Made by a program: the position numbers and the translations under genes. DNA of 64,000 nt, from contig NZ_NCQY01000009.1 in NCBI RefSeq assembly GCF_002894645.1, forward strand, positions 395,676 through 459,675, in the 5' to 3' direction. Shown here one piece after another: positions 44,868-53,950 of the stretch. The DNA comes from Salinibacter altiplanensis. GTDB lineage: Bacteria > Bacteroidota > Rhodothermia > Rhodothermales > Salinibacteraceae. Below the pieces are notes generated by a model that was given only the letters and a program-made list of their open reading frames with translations, was not told where the DNA came from and ran no database searches. Within the stretch, counting starts at the first letter, position 1, and each line of letters begins with the position of its first letter.

Positions 44868-44963
44868 CGGGCGTTCCCACACGACGACACAGGGGGCTCG
44901 GCATCGCGACACGACGCACAGCGCACACCGCCAGACGCCCTGTCCCCAACGCCCGCCTCAAAC

Positions 44964-45587
44964 ATGAAGCTTCTTCTCTTCAGCGACGTGCACGGCGACC
45001 TCGACGCCTGCCGCGAGCTCGTGGACCGCTCGTCCGAGGCGGACGTCGTCGTGGGCGCCGGGGATTTCTGCCAGATGCGCCAGAATCTCCAGGCCCCACT
45101 CGACGTCCTGTCCGCCATCACCACGCCGACGGTCCTCGTGCCGGGCAACGCTGAGACGGAGGACGAGATCGCCGGGCAGCTGTCCGCGATCGGCTGGCCC
45201 GAGGCCCACGTGCTCCATGGCACCGGCGTCACAATCGACGGCCAGCCGTTTTTCGGGATTGGGGGCGGCATTCCGGTGACGCCGTTCGGGCCCTGGAGCT
45301 ACGACTTCAGCGAGGAAGAGGCCCGTCGGCTCCTGGCCGACTGCCCGGACGGCGCCGTGCTCGTCTCCCACTCGCCCCCCAAGAACGCCGTCGATCGTGA
45401 CTCGAAAGGCCAGTCGCTGGGGAGCGTCGCAGTGCGCGAGGCCGTCGAAGCGACAGCGCCCCTCCTGACGGTCTGTGGCCACATCCACGGCAGCTGGGGA
45501 CACACCGCGACCATCGGACCCACGTCGGTGTTCAACGCAGGCCCTGATGGGGCCATTTGGAACCTCCCTGGGGCGGACGAAACGTAG
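44964..45587 (+). CDS. calcineurin-like metallophosphoesterase
   Basis: This 207-residue cytoplasmic phosphoesterase has the usual metal-binding motifs of the family: FSDVHGD (residues 6-12), GAGDFCQM (about 31-38), PGNAETE in place of the common GNHD (about 59-65), VSHSPP (about 134-139) and CGHIHGSWG (about 169-177). The GNAE form is found in small phosphoesterases of the YfcE-like group and in archaeal-type relatives. It lies 96 bp after the copper ATPase gene on the same strand, possibly cotranscribed, but no functional link is evident. Substrate unknown. Confidence 0.88.
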   Translation: MKLLLFSDVHGDLDACRELVDRSSEADVVVGAGDFCQMRQNLQAPLDVLSAITTPTVLVPGNAETEDEIAGQLSAIGWPEAHVLHGTGVTIDGQPFFGIGGGIPVTPFGPWSYDFSEEEARRLLADCPDGAVLVSHSPPKNAVDRDSKGQSLGSVAVREAVEATAPLLTVCGHIHGSWGHTATIGPTSVFNAGPDGAIWNLPGADET

Positions 45588-45768
45588 CTGGCCTGCACGC
45601 CTCGGAACGTTTATCTCCGACAAAATTTTAACAAGGTGTGGGTATACATCTATTTGAAGCACATTTATCTCTCTCAGGAAGGCCCGTCTCACATCTTAGG
45701 GGCCTGATGATCAGTACGAGGACACGGAGCGGAAACAGTTGTACCTCGACATAGCACCCTATCCCCGT

Positions 45769-48700
45769 ATGGAAGACTTCGGCCAGCCTTCAGGGACGTT
45801 CTTTTCCGTACACGGAAACGGCGAGGCCCTGGCGGCCACACCTTCCAACCGGGCCTGTCGGGCCCGTCTCCGCAAGCTCCGGACCGACGAGACGCGGCGG
45901 CCCGCCGAAACACTGCGCGCCCTCCTTCGGCTCGGGACCGAATGGCTCGGCGTCGAACTTGGGTATCTCGCTCGCGTCGACGCGACCGCATCGACGCACG
46001 AGGTCGTAGAGGTGAGCGGGCCACACCCTGCTGTCACGAAGGGCGATACCACGCCCTTGGGACAGGCCTTCTGTCGGCACGTGATTGTGCGCAACGACGT
46101 CCTCGCCGTCGCAAACGCGCCGGAGCGGGGCTGGCGCGACGCCCCCGCACACGAGGGGCCTCAGTTGTCCGCGTATCTCGGGATGAAGGTAGTCGCACAG
46201 GGGACCCTGTACGGCACCCTTTGCCTCGTGGACCAGGCTCCACAGCAGCCGCCCTTCGACGAGTCGGACGCCGCGGCGCTCGCCCTCCTCGTGCAGGCCG
46301 TAGAACAGACGCTGGAGCGCCGCCAGCACAACAACCGGTCGTCGCAGGCCTCGCCCCGTCTCGAGGCGCTGTTTGAGGAAACGCCCGACATGATTGCCTT
46401 CCACGACGCCGAGGGACGGCTTCTCTCGCCCAATCCGCGGCTCTGCGAAATGACCGGGCACGGCACGGACGCTCTCACCGATATGTGCATGTGGGAGCTC
46501 GACGTCTCGCTGGACCCGGAAGCGACTCGCGACCGATGGGCCACCATGGCCCCTGGCGATCAGCATCAACGAGAAGGCCGGTACCGGCGAAAAGATGGAT
46601 CGACGTTCCCGGTGGACGTAGACGTCCGATGTCTCGTCGTCGACGGGGCCCGACAGTTCATGGCGACGGGGCGGGACATTACCGGGCCCAAGCGGGCTGA
46701 AAACGCCCTCCACGAGAAGGAGGCCCGGCTGCGCGGGCTCGCCAACAGCCTGCCGGGCGTGCCCTACCAGTTTTACGCCCGCCCCAATGGGGAATGGGGG
46801 TACCACTTCGTCGGGGAGAAGGCCGAGTCCGTTCTGGGGCTCTCTTCCAACCCGGACGGGTTTTACGACCGGTTCGTGCAGTGCCTCCCGCCCGAGTACC
46901 GCGAGCGGTACGTGGCCAGCACGAGAGAGGCGATCACTGAGCACCGCCCCGCCCGCATCGAAATGCCGTTCGACCGGCCCGACGGCACACGCATCTGGCT
47001 GCTCTGTTCTGCGGTGCCCGAGCGCAGGGAGGACGAGACTCTCTTCAATGGAGTGCTTCTCGACATTACCGATCGGAAGGAGGCCGTGCAAGCCATGAAG
47101 GCCGAGCGCGACCGATTCGAAACGCTCTTCCACAACCTGCCCACGCCGGTCGTGCACGGCCGGCCCGACGAGGCGGGCCGCCTCCAGGTCCAGACCGTCA
47201 ACGATACGTTTGAGGCGATCTTCGGGGTCGGCGAAGAGCAGAGTCGGATCGAGGACCTCCAGGCCCACATCGTGCCGCCCGATGCGCGGGACGAGGCGGA
47301 CTCGACGCGTCGCCGGCTGCTGGCCGGCGAGCCGGTGGACCGGGAGGTGCGACGCGAGACGACCGACGGCGTCCGAGACTTTCGGGTCCAGGTGACTCTC
47401 CGGGATGACGGGCCGGGCCCGACGGAAGGATATGCCATCTATACCGACATTACCGAACGGAAGGCAAGGGAACGTGAACTCCGCGAGCGGGGCCGCCTGC
47501 TGGAGCAGCTCCGTGAGAACATCACGGACGTGGTGTGGGTGAGCCCGGCGGACAAGTCGGAGATTGAGTTTATCAGCGACGCCTACGAGGAGATCTGGGG
47601 CCGCCCGATCGACCAGCTACAGGATCACCCAAATGCCGTGGTGGAGGCGATTCATCCGGCCGACCGCAAACGCGTTCAGGCAGCCCTGCACACCCAGCGC
47701 GAAGACCCGGACGCCTACGAAGAGACGTATCGGATCGTCCAGCCCGATGGCGCCGTGCGGTGGGTTCACGACCGGGCCGCGGGGGTATACGACGAGAACG
47801 GACGGCTCGAACGCATCATCGGGGTCGCCACCGACATCACAGAGCGGAAGCGTCGCGAGGAGATCCTCCAAGAGCGACGGGAAAAGGTGGAGGCCCTTTA
47901 CACCACCACGAGCCAGGTGCTTCGTGCCGAGAACAAGGCCGCGGTGGGCCGCTGCATTGTCGATCTCGTCAACGAGGTGTTTGGGGACCCCGTTGTCACC
48001 GTTCGTTTCCGCAAGAACGACCGGCTCGTCCCGATCCAGACCTCGCCGAACGCGTCCGACCACCTCCCCGAACCGTCGTCCGTCGGGATCGCGAGCGAGA
48101 ACGTGGTGGCCGCGACATTTCGGGACGGGCACACGACGGCCTTCGACGACGTGCGTGCCGTCGACGACTCCTTTCACCACGAAGCGGTGCGGGCCACCAT
48201 CGTCGTCCCCATCGGGACGCACGGCGCCATCTCCGTCGCGGCCCTGGAAACCGGGGCCATCGAGGACTTCGACCGCCGCCTGGTCGAAATCCTGTCGACC
48301 TACGCCGCCCTCGTGCTCGACCGCCTCGAATACGAAGGGGAGCTCGTCTCCGCCAAAGAGGAGGCCGAGCGCCTGAACCGGATGAAGAGTGCCTTCCTCG
48401 CGAACATGAGTCACGAAATTCGCACCCCACTGACGTCCATCATCGGATTCGCCGAGGTCATTGGGGACGAGGTCGCACCTCTATCGGAGCACTCCACACC
48501 GGAGGACTCTTCCGTTGCCACTCTGCATCAGTTTGCCACCCTCATCGAAGAAAGTGGCCACCGTCTACTGGGGACGCTCGATGCGGTGCTCAATCTCTCG
48601 CGACTGGAGGCGGGCGAGATGAAACTCGACTGCCTCCCCCTCAACCTCACGGAGGAGGTGCGGGGGGCCGCCGACCTGTTTGAGCCCCAGGGCCACACCG

Positions 48701-49110
48701 AAGACATTGACCTACGGGCAGAAATACCCGACACTCCGCTCTGGGCCTGCGTGGACGAGGGGGGCCTGCGGATCGTCCTGCAGAACCTGATCTCCAACGC
48801 GCTGAAGTACACCGAGGCGGGCGGCGCGGTCCACGTCCGGGCCGGCAGCGAGGGAAGCGATGTGGTCCTGGAGGTCGAGGACACCGGCGTCGGCATGGAT
48901 CCGGACCGCGTGCCGGAGCTCTTCGAGCCGTTCCGCCAGGAGTCGGAAGGCCCCGGACGGACGTACGAGGGCACGGGCCTCGGCCTGGCCGTGACCAAGC
49001 AGGCAACCGAGCAGATGGGCGGCACCATCGCGGTCGAGACCGCCAAGGGAGAAGGCAGCTGCTTCACCGTGCGGTTTCCCGCAACGGAGTCTCCGGCCCA
49101 GGACTCGTGA
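45769..49110 (+). CDS. GAF/PAS sensor histidine kinase (1113 aa)
   Basis: This second large soluble kinase has an N-terminal GAF (about 40-190; LGYLARVDA, YLGMKVVAQGTLYGTLCLVD), four PAS/PAC units (about 200-310, 320-440, 450-570, 575-695), and a GAF of the Bat-like kind (about 715-860, starting KVEALYTTTSQVL). HisKA follows with NMSHEIRTPLTSIIGFAEV (His near 880), then the HATPase with LQNLISNALKYT, DTGVGMD and GTGLGLAV. Its C-terminal third is very close to that of the kinase at 10866-15026, so the two are paralogs. A TTG at 45739 is open, but the ATG at 45769 is preferred. No receiver domain or regulator gene is adjacent. Confidence 0.9.
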   Translation: MEDFGQPSGTFFSVHGNGEALAATPSNRACRARLRKLRTDETRRPAETLRALLRLGTEWLGVELGYLARVDATASTHEVVEVSGPHPAVTKGDTTPLGQAFCRHVIVRNDVLAVANAPERGWRDAPAHEGPQLSAYLGMKVVAQGTLYGTLCLVDQAPQQPPFDESDAAALALLVQAVEQTLERRQHNNRSSQASPRLEALFEETPDMIAFHDAEGRLLSPNPRLCEMTGHGTDALTDMCMWELDVSLDPEATRDRWATMAPGDQHQREGRYRRKDGSTFPVDVDVRCLVVDGARQFMATGRDITGPKRAENALHEKEARLRGLANSLPGVPYQFYARPNGEWGYHFVGEKAESVLGLSSNPDGFYDRFVQCLPPEYRERYVASTREAITEHRPARIEMPFDRPDGTRIWLLCSAVPERREDETLFNGVLLDITDRKEAVQAMKAERDRFETLFHNLPTPVVHGRPDEAGRLQVQTVNDTFEAIFGVGEEQSRIEDLQAHIVPPDARDEADSTRRRLLAGEPVDREVRRETTDGVRDFRVQVTLRDDGPGPTEGYAIYTDITERKARERELRERGRLLEQLRENITDVVWVSPADKSEIEFISDAYEEIWGRPIDQLQDHPNAVVEAIHPADRKRVQAALHTQREDPDAYEETYRIVQPDGAVRWVHDRAAGVYDENGRLERIIGVATDITERKRREEILQERREKVEALYTTTSQVLRAENKAAVGRCIVDLVNEVFGDPVVTVRFRKNDRLVPIQTSPNASDHLPEPSSVGIASENVVAATFRDGHTTAFDDVRAVDDSFHHEAVRATIVVPIGTHGAISVAALETGAIEDFDRRLVEILSTYAALVLDRLEYEGELVSAKEEAERLNRMKSAFLANMSHEIRTPLTSIIGFAEVIGDEVAPLSEHSTPEDSSVATLHQFATLIEESGHRLLGTLDAVLNLSRLEAGEMKLDCLPLNLTEEVRGAADLFEPQGHTEDIDLRAEIPDTPLWACVDEGGLRIVLQNLISNALKYTEAGGAVHVRAGSEGSDVVLEVEDTGVGMDPDRVPELFEPFRQESEGPGRTYEGTGLGLAVTKQATEQMGGTIAVETAKGEGSCFTVRFPATESPAQDS

Positions 49111-49225
49111 CACGTCCCCAGATCCTCCAGAGAAAAGGGTTGTGGAAAGTTCTTCGAAACCCCCCACCGGTTTTCACCAATAGGGTCGACGCTTTCCGCT
49201 CTCTTGCGTATCGTTTGAAACGAAG

Positions 49226-49307
49226 CTAGGGGTGTTCGGCGCCGCACGGCGGCCGGGCTGAGAGAGTCCCTCCGAACCTGATCCGGGTCATGCCGGCGCA
49301 GGAAAGC
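49226..49307 (+). ncRNA. TPP riboswitch (THI element)
   Basis: The conserved thiamine-pyrophosphate aptamer is readable: CTAGGGGTGTTCGG, then GGGCTGAGAGAGTCCC, AACCTGATCCGGGTCATGCC and GGCGCAGGAAAGC. It ends about 85 bases before the tenA start codon. It should switch tenA down when TPP is plentiful. Confidence 0.93.
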
Positions 49308-49392
49308 ACACGTCTCTCCCGTCCGTCCCTGGGCCTCGGCGCCCCTGGCTTCGCGCCCGTTTCGTCCCTCCTCCCTTTGCGAAGCCACGCCC

Positions 49393-50106
49393 ATGGACCT
49401 GACTGCTCCCCTCGACGCCCGCGCCTTCTCACTCCCGCCCTTTGCGAAGGCCTGCCTGGACCACGCCGACGAAACGTGGACGGCGGCCTTCGACCACCCG
49501 TTCGTCCACGCTCTCGCCGAGGGCACGCTGGACTCGGACACCTTCGGGTTTTATCAGATGCAGGACGCGCGCTACCTGGAGGCCTTTGCGGACGCCGCTT
49601 CCCTCCTCTCCACCCGCTGCACAGATCCGGACGACACGCTCTGGTTCATCGACGCGGCCCGCCTCGCGATCGTCGTCGAGGGGGAGCTCCACGAAGGCTA
49701 CGGCGAGGCGCTCGGGTACGGGCCGGAGGACATCCGCCAGCTCCAGCTGACCCCAAACAACCGCGCCTACCAGAACCACATGATCGAGCGGGCCCAGCGC
49801 GGCACGCTCGTGGAGGGCACGGCCGCCCTCACCCCCTGCCCCTGGCTCTACGTCGAGCTCGGCCAGCGGCTGGAGCGCGAGATGGGCGAGATTCCTGAGG
49901 ACCACCCCTACGCCGAGTGGCTCGCCATGTACCGCGACCCCGAGTTCAACGAGTACATGGACAACCTGCTCGAACTCCTGCAGCGGTTTGCCGACGCCGC
50001 CGACACAGCCGCCCGCACCCGGGCCAAGACGGCCTTCACCACCAGCGTCCGCTACGAGTGGATGTTCTGGGACCAGGCCTGGAATCAACAGGAGTGGCCG
50101 GTGTAG
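49393..50106 (+). CDS. tenA: TenA-family aminopyrimidine aminohydrolase (thiaminase II)
   Basis: TenA salvages the pyrimidine part of thiamine by hydrolysing degraded thiamine products. The 237-residue protein starts at an ATG just behind the TPP riboswitch. It has HPFVHALAEGTLDSDTFGFY (about 34-53), the QDARYLEAFADA segment with the conserved Asp, TPCPWLYVELG with the catalytic Cys (about 143), and VRYEWMFWDQAW with the conserved Glu near the C-terminus. Length and motifs match the family. No other thiamine gene is adjacent, so the riboswitch controls this gene alone. Confidence 0.95.
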   Translation: MDLTAPLDARAFSLPPFAKACLDHADETWTAAFDHPFVHALAEGTLDSDTFGFYQMQDARYLEAFADAASLLSTRCTDPDDTLWFIDAARLAIVVEGELHEGYGEALGYGPEDIRQLQLTPNNRAYQNHMIERAQRGTLVEGTAALTPCPWLYVELGQRLEREMGEIPEDHPYAEWLAMYRDPEFNEYMDNLLELLQRFADAADTAARTRAKTAFTTSVRYEWMFWDQAWNQQEWPV

Positions 50107-50190
50107 TGTCGATCGTCGGCGGACCGCAGACGGCGAACGGGCGCATCTATCTTTTTCTCTCGCCCCTCTTTCCCGCGTGCGCCACACCCA

Positions 50191-50799
50191 CTAGCGCTCC
50201 ATCTGCACCGGCACGTGCCCGAACGAAATGCGCCGGCGCACGGTGCGAGTGGAATCGCCGTCGTGCTGCAGCTCCGCCTCGGCGGTGAGGGACTGCGGGC
50301 GGGCGTTGGCCCCCATCGGCCAGGCGGCCCTAAGCTGCGTCGAGTCGCCAGCGGGCCATGCGGCCGTCTGCACATCGTCGAGCACCGTGCCGTCGTCCGT
50401 CTCCAGGGCCCGCAGGGTGAGGCGGTAGGGAGCCCCTGTGCGGTTGTCCACCGCGATGGCGAGGTGGAAGGTCCAGGGCCCCGACGAGTGGGCCCGGATC
50501 TGCATCTCCGCCACACGCTCCGTCACGGCGGTGGCCGGCAGGAGGTCGTCCCCGACCCGGAGGGGGCCGTCGGACCGGGCGCTCGGCGCACCCGCGCCCT
50601 CTTGCTCCGCGGCAACCGGTGCCGCCTCGTCCTCTCCGCTCAGCAGGTAGCCGCGGACCAGGGTCATCCCCTCAATCCCGAACGCCAGCCCGAACGCGAG
50701 GATGAGAAAGAGGCGCACCACCCAGGGACTGGCTGCATCGGCCTCGTCGGGAGCAGACGGGGACGAAGCATCGTCTGGCTTGGGAGAAGTGGAACTCAT
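50191..50799 (-). CDS. membrane-anchored protein of unknown function, oxidase operon
   Basis: I do not recognise this 202-residue protein. It has an acidic, Ser/Pro-rich cytoplasmic start (residues 1-24), one strong membrane helix (WVVRLFLILAFGLAFGIEG, about 26-44) and an outer domain of about 140 residues that looks like a beta sandwich (WTFHLAIAVDNRTGAPYRLT, STRTVRRRISFGHVPV). It has no cysteines or obvious metal ligands. It is the last gene of the leftward oxidase set, 126 bp after subunit I, so it may aid assembly or be an extra subunit. Confidence 0.65.
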   Translation of the reverse strand: MSSTSPKPDDASSPSAPDEADAASPWVVRLFLILAFGLAFGIEGMTLVRGYLLSGEDEAAPVAAEQEGAGAPSARSDGPLRVGDDLLPATAVTERVAEMQIRAHSSGPWTFHLAIAVDNRTGAPYRLTLRALETDDGTVLDDVQTAAWPAGDSTQLRAAWPMGANARPQSLTAEAELQHDGDSTRTVRRRISFGHVPVQMER

Positions 50800-50925
50800 C
50801 GAATAGGGGACCAGGAATCGTCGCGGGTGCTACTGGATGGGGCGACTCCACGCCTCGGCCCCCGCCCTCTCTTCTCCAGAAGTAACGGGCGTCTCCTCCT
50901 CAGCGCTCACGCGCGCCTACAGCGC

Positions 50926-52599
50926 CTACATCGGCGCCGGGAAGGCGCCGGGGGAGAAGAGCCCATCCATGACCATCTCGGCCAGTGGCAGCGAGTAGGC
51001 GATGAGGACCAGCACCACGGCCACGCCCATCCACAGCGTCAGGTTGTCCAGGATCTTTGGCGAGTGCTCTGGGCCGGAGAGGGCGGGCGGGATCACGTCG
51101 TCCACGTCGGTGGCCGGAGCCCCCTTCCACCACGTGCCCCCGATCACCACGAGAAAGAGAACCATCGAGACGAAGAGGATGGTACCCCCGATGGCCACCT
51201 GCCAGTCCATCTCCGCCATCGTGCCGAACGGCACCTCGTAGTCGATGCCCGCATACTGGGGCTCCGCCACACGGCGCGGCACGCCCGCCAGGCCCTGCCG
51301 GTGGAGCGCATTGGACATCAGCGTCATCCCGATGAACCACGTGTAGGGCTGGGCCAGGGCGAGATTTTTGAACTTGAGCGCCTTCCCGGTCAGCTGCGGC
51401 AGCAGCCAGTAGGTGATGGCCATGAACGTGAGGGCCACCGCCGTGCCCACCGTGAGGTGGAAGTGGCCGGGAATCCAGGCCGTGTTGTGCACCAGCATGT
51501 CGATGTTGAGCGAGGCGTTGATCATGCCACTGAAGCCGCCCGCGGCGAACATGATGCCCGCCAGCGCACACCCCACGAACGCGGGCTGCCCCCACGGCAG
51601 CGCCCCCATCCAGGCAAAGTAGCCACTGCCCCCCCGCTGCCGGGCCCCGTGCTCCATCGAAGAGATCACCGTAAAGGCTGTCATGAGGCTCGGCAGCAGG
51701 ATGACAAGCGTCATGATGAGCGCCCACATCTTGTAGACCAGGGTGATGCCCGGGTCCGCATACTGGTGGTGGTAGCCGATGGGGGTGGACAGGAGCAGGA
51801 AGAAGATGAACACAATTCGGGCCAGCGGATCGCTGAAGAGGCGCCCCCCCGAGAGCTTCGGCAAAATGGTGTACCACACGAAGTAGGCCGGCAGCAGCCA
51901 GAAGTAGACCACCGCGTGCCCGAAGTACCAGAAGAGCGTGCGGGGCAACAGTGGGTCAATCTTCTCGACGACCCCGAGCGACCACGGGATGAGAAGCACC
52001 ACCACCTCCAGCGCCACGCCCAGCGAGCAGAGGTACCACATGAGCCACGTGAAGATGACCATGTAGGTCTGTAGCGGGATGCGGGCGTCGGGGTTGTCGG
52101 CCCGCCACTTGCGGTACGTCCAGAACCAGTCAGCCCCGGCCAGCCAGGAGCCGACGATGAGGAGCGCCGCGCCGATATAGAAGAGCGGATGGGCCTGTAG
52201 CGGCGGATAGAACGTGTAGAGGACCGCCGCGCTCATTCCACTGCCCGGCACGAGCCCGCCGAGGATGGCCGTGGCCGTCATGGTCGTCCCCCCCACCATC
52301 ATCCAGAACCATGTCCACGAGAACGCAGAGCTCTCCGGCTCGCGCTCCAGGGTGCGCGTCACGCCCCACTGGTACAGCCCCGTGATGAAGAAGGTGGTGA
52401 ACACGAGGCCCAACAGGACACCGTGGCCCGTGAGCACATCGTAGTATTGCACCGAGGACACGAAGCCCCGGAAGACATCCGTGCGGTGTAGGGCCTGAAT
52501 GAGCCCGAAGAAGCCCCCAATGCCGAGGGCCACGAACGCCACGATCAGGTTGGCCTTGACGATACGCGCCGCTTTCGGGTAGTGGTCGACAAACGTCAT
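50926..52599 (-). CDS. ba3-type cytochrome c oxidase subunit I
   Basis: This is the catalytic subunit of a B-type heme-copper oxidase, which reduces O2 and pumps protons across the inner membrane. It has 557 residues and about 13 helices. Heme and copper ligands are visible: LTGHGVLLGL (low-spin heme His, about 57-66), WYFGHAVVYFWLLPAY (His-Tyr pair in the GHxxxY form of ba3 enzymes, about 227-242), HHQY (CuB, about 280) and HNTAWIPGHFHLTVG (both heme irons, about 370-384). It follows Thermus ba3 rather than aa3 enzymes. Its start overlaps the subunit II stop by four bases (ATGA), so the two are translationally coupled. Confidence 0.94.
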   Translation of the reverse strand: MTFVDHYPKAARIVKANLIVAFVALGIGGFFGLIQALHRTDVFRGFVSSVQYYDVLTGHGVLLGLVFTTFFITGLYQWGVTRTLEREPESSAFSWTWFWMMVGGTTMTATAILGGLVPGSGMSAAVLYTFYPPLQAHPLFYIGAALLIVGSWLAGADWFWTYRKWRADNPDARIPLQTYMVIFTWLMWYLCSLGVALEVVVLLIPWSLGVVEKIDPLLPRTLFWYFGHAVVYFWLLPAYFVWYTILPKLSGGRLFSDPLARIVFIFFLLLSTPIGYHHQYADPGITLVYKMWALIMTLVILLPSLMTAFTVISSMEHGARQRGGSGYFAWMGALPWGQPAFVGCALAGIMFAAGGFSGMINASLNIDMLVHNTAWIPGHFHLTVGTAVALTFMAITYWLLPQLTGKALKFKNLALAQPYTWFIGMTLMSNALHRQGLAGVPRRVAEPQYAGIDYEVPFGTMAEMDWQVAIGGTILFVSMVLFLVVIGGTWWKGAPATDVDDVIPPALSGPEHSPKILDNLTLWMGVAVVLVLIAYSLPLAEMVMDGLFSPGAFPAPM

Positions 52600-53117
52600 T
52601 GTGCTATCAAGTTGCTCTCATCAAACTCGGATGGGGGGACGACCTCAATTTCAGCCTGCATGTTGTGGTGGGCCGAGCCACAGTACTGGTGGCAGAGGAC
52701 GCCGTAGGTTTTCGCCTCCGGGAACCGGGTCGTGAGGGTCGCAACCTGCCCCGGAATGACCGTCGTGTTCAGGCCGCTTCCCGGCACTTCGAACCCGTGC
52801 ATGACGTCCGGACTCGTCATGTGAAACGTAATCTTGGTCCTGGCCGGCAGGGTCAGGGGCTGGGCGCTTCCCGGTCGAAAGAGGAACTGCTGGGCGAGCA
52901 TGTAGACCTCATAGTGGTCGTCGCTGATCTTCCGCACCCCCGGCTGGGCAAACGGCCCCTCCGACAGGACGGTCGCGGGATCGACCGTCTCCCCCGTCTC
53001 CACACCGGGCACCTTCAGGTCCATTACCGTGAACCCGAAGAGCACGATGCCGATGAAGGCGGCGATCAGGACGAGGGAAAGCCCGATCCAGAGCTTTTCA
53101 AAACGATGGACGTGCAT
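52596..53117 (-). CDS. ba3-type cytochrome c oxidase subunit II (CuA)
   Basis: This 173-residue subunit receives electrons at the CuA centre. One N-terminal membrane helix (LWIGLSLVLIAAFIGIVLFG, about 9-28) anchors a cupredoxin domain. The CuA ligands are seen as MHGFEVP (His, about 113) and CHQYCGSAHHNM (about 143-154), the C-x3-C-x3-H-x2-M pattern of the family. Its length and single helix match ba3-type subunit II rather than the longer two-helix aa3 form. It overlaps subunit I by four bases and follows the small subunit gene by 13 bp. Confidence 0.95.
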   Translation of the reverse strand: MHVHRFEKLWIGLSLVLIAAFIGIVLFGFTVMDLKVPGVETGETVDPATVLSEGPFAQPGVRKISDDHYEVYMLAQQFLFRPGSAQPLTLPARTKITFHMTSPDVMHGFEVPGSGLNTTVIPGQVATLTTRFPEAKTYGVLCHQYCGSAHHNMQAEIEVVPPSEFDESNLIAQ

Positions 53118-53130
53118 GGTCGATCAGGAC

Positions 53131-53334
53131 TTACTCAATGATGTGAGGGGCATGCGTGGCGAACTCGACAAAGTACAGCAGCGCGTACAGCACGAGCAGG
53201 AGGACGAAGTATGCCCCCGTGACCGCAAGGGTCCCGTAGGGCTGGAACTCGTCGAGGGGAAGGTCTCGGGCCTTCCCCGACGCTTCGTCCGTCGTGCCCC
53301 CCCCGGTCGAGGCCTCGGGTTCATCGGTCGGCAT
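53131..53334 (-). CDS. small single-helix oxidase subunit (subunit IIa-like)
   Basis: This 67-residue protein starts the oxidase operon. The first 33 residues are acidic and polar, then PYGTLAVTGAYFVLLLVLYA and LLYFVEFA form one membrane helix. ba3 oxidases carry a tiny single-helix subunit IIa, and its place just before subunit II fits that role. The ATG at 53334 is preferred; an upstream in-frame ATG at 53349 adds five residues. Assignment is by position and topology. Confidence 0.7.
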   Translation of the reverse strand: MPTDEPEASTGGGTTDEASGKARDLPLDEFQPYGTLAVTGAYFVLLLVLYALLYFVEFATHAPHIIE

Positions 53335-53510
53335 GAGAAGCAGGCACACAGTTCGGGAGAACAGCGAAGGGACGCAGCTCGCGTGGCTCCGGCGGGCATA
53401 CGTACCGCATTTCTCACAATTATGGTACTACTCAGCGCTTCCGTCCACAACCCTGCCCACTTGAACGACTGGGTGGGGGGTTCCCCCACGTCCCCTTTGA
53501 GCACCTGTCT

Positions 53511-53801
53511 CTACGCCGCGGCCGGGCCCCGCTCGACGCGCACACACCACACACGGGGCCCCTTCGTGAGCGCCCTCCACCGGACCTCTCCTGGCCGCAC
53601 CTGCTCGATTCGCAGAGACATCTCTCCAGGGTCCACGTCGTCCACGAGCACGAACGACTCCCCCACATCGAGTCCGTCGAAGACCGAGAGGACCGATTCG
53701 AGCTTCCGGTCCGCCCGCAACGGGCGAACATCGAGGGTCGTCCCCCCATCACAAGTACGGCTGTCCAGGCGGGCAGCCACGCCAGGAGGTCGGCCATCCA
53801 C
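53511..53801 (-). CDS. small DUF2249-family protein
   Basis: A short frame encodes the DUF2249 pattern: TLDVRPLRADRKLESVLSVF, DGLDVGESFVLVDDVDPGEM, a middle strand LRIEQVRPGEVRWRA, and GPRVWCVRV at the end. Such proteins are small, soluble and often linked to nitrogen-oxide or redox genes, with unknown biochemistry. The start is uncertain: a GTG at 53799-53801 has a GGAG sequence seven bases before it and gives 96 residues; a GTG at 53780 is also possible. It lies 176 bp upstream of the oxidase operon on the same strand. Confidence 0.65.
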   Translation of the reverse strand: MDGRPPGVAARLDSRTCDGGTTLDVRPLRADRKLESVLSVFDGLDVGESFVLVDDVDPGEMSLRIEQVRPGEVRWRALTKGPRVWCVRVERGPAAA

Positions 53802-53950
53802 GCCGCCTCTCCGGGGGCCCACGAGGCCTTCCCGTAACGATGTGCCGCCCCGACCGTCCCCATAATACTGCTCTGGCCGCCCACGTTTGTTCTTTCCTCC
53901 CCCCCGAAGAAGTCCACACGGTCGCTCTGTCACACCTTCCCCCATCCGCC

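Noticed and set aside
42483-44912. An 809-codon open frame antisense to the copper ATPase gene
   Set aside because: Its translation is low-complexity (Gly, His, Val, Arg-rich) without family motifs. It mirrors a gene with clear P-type ATPase motifs. Such mirror frames are expected at this G+C content.
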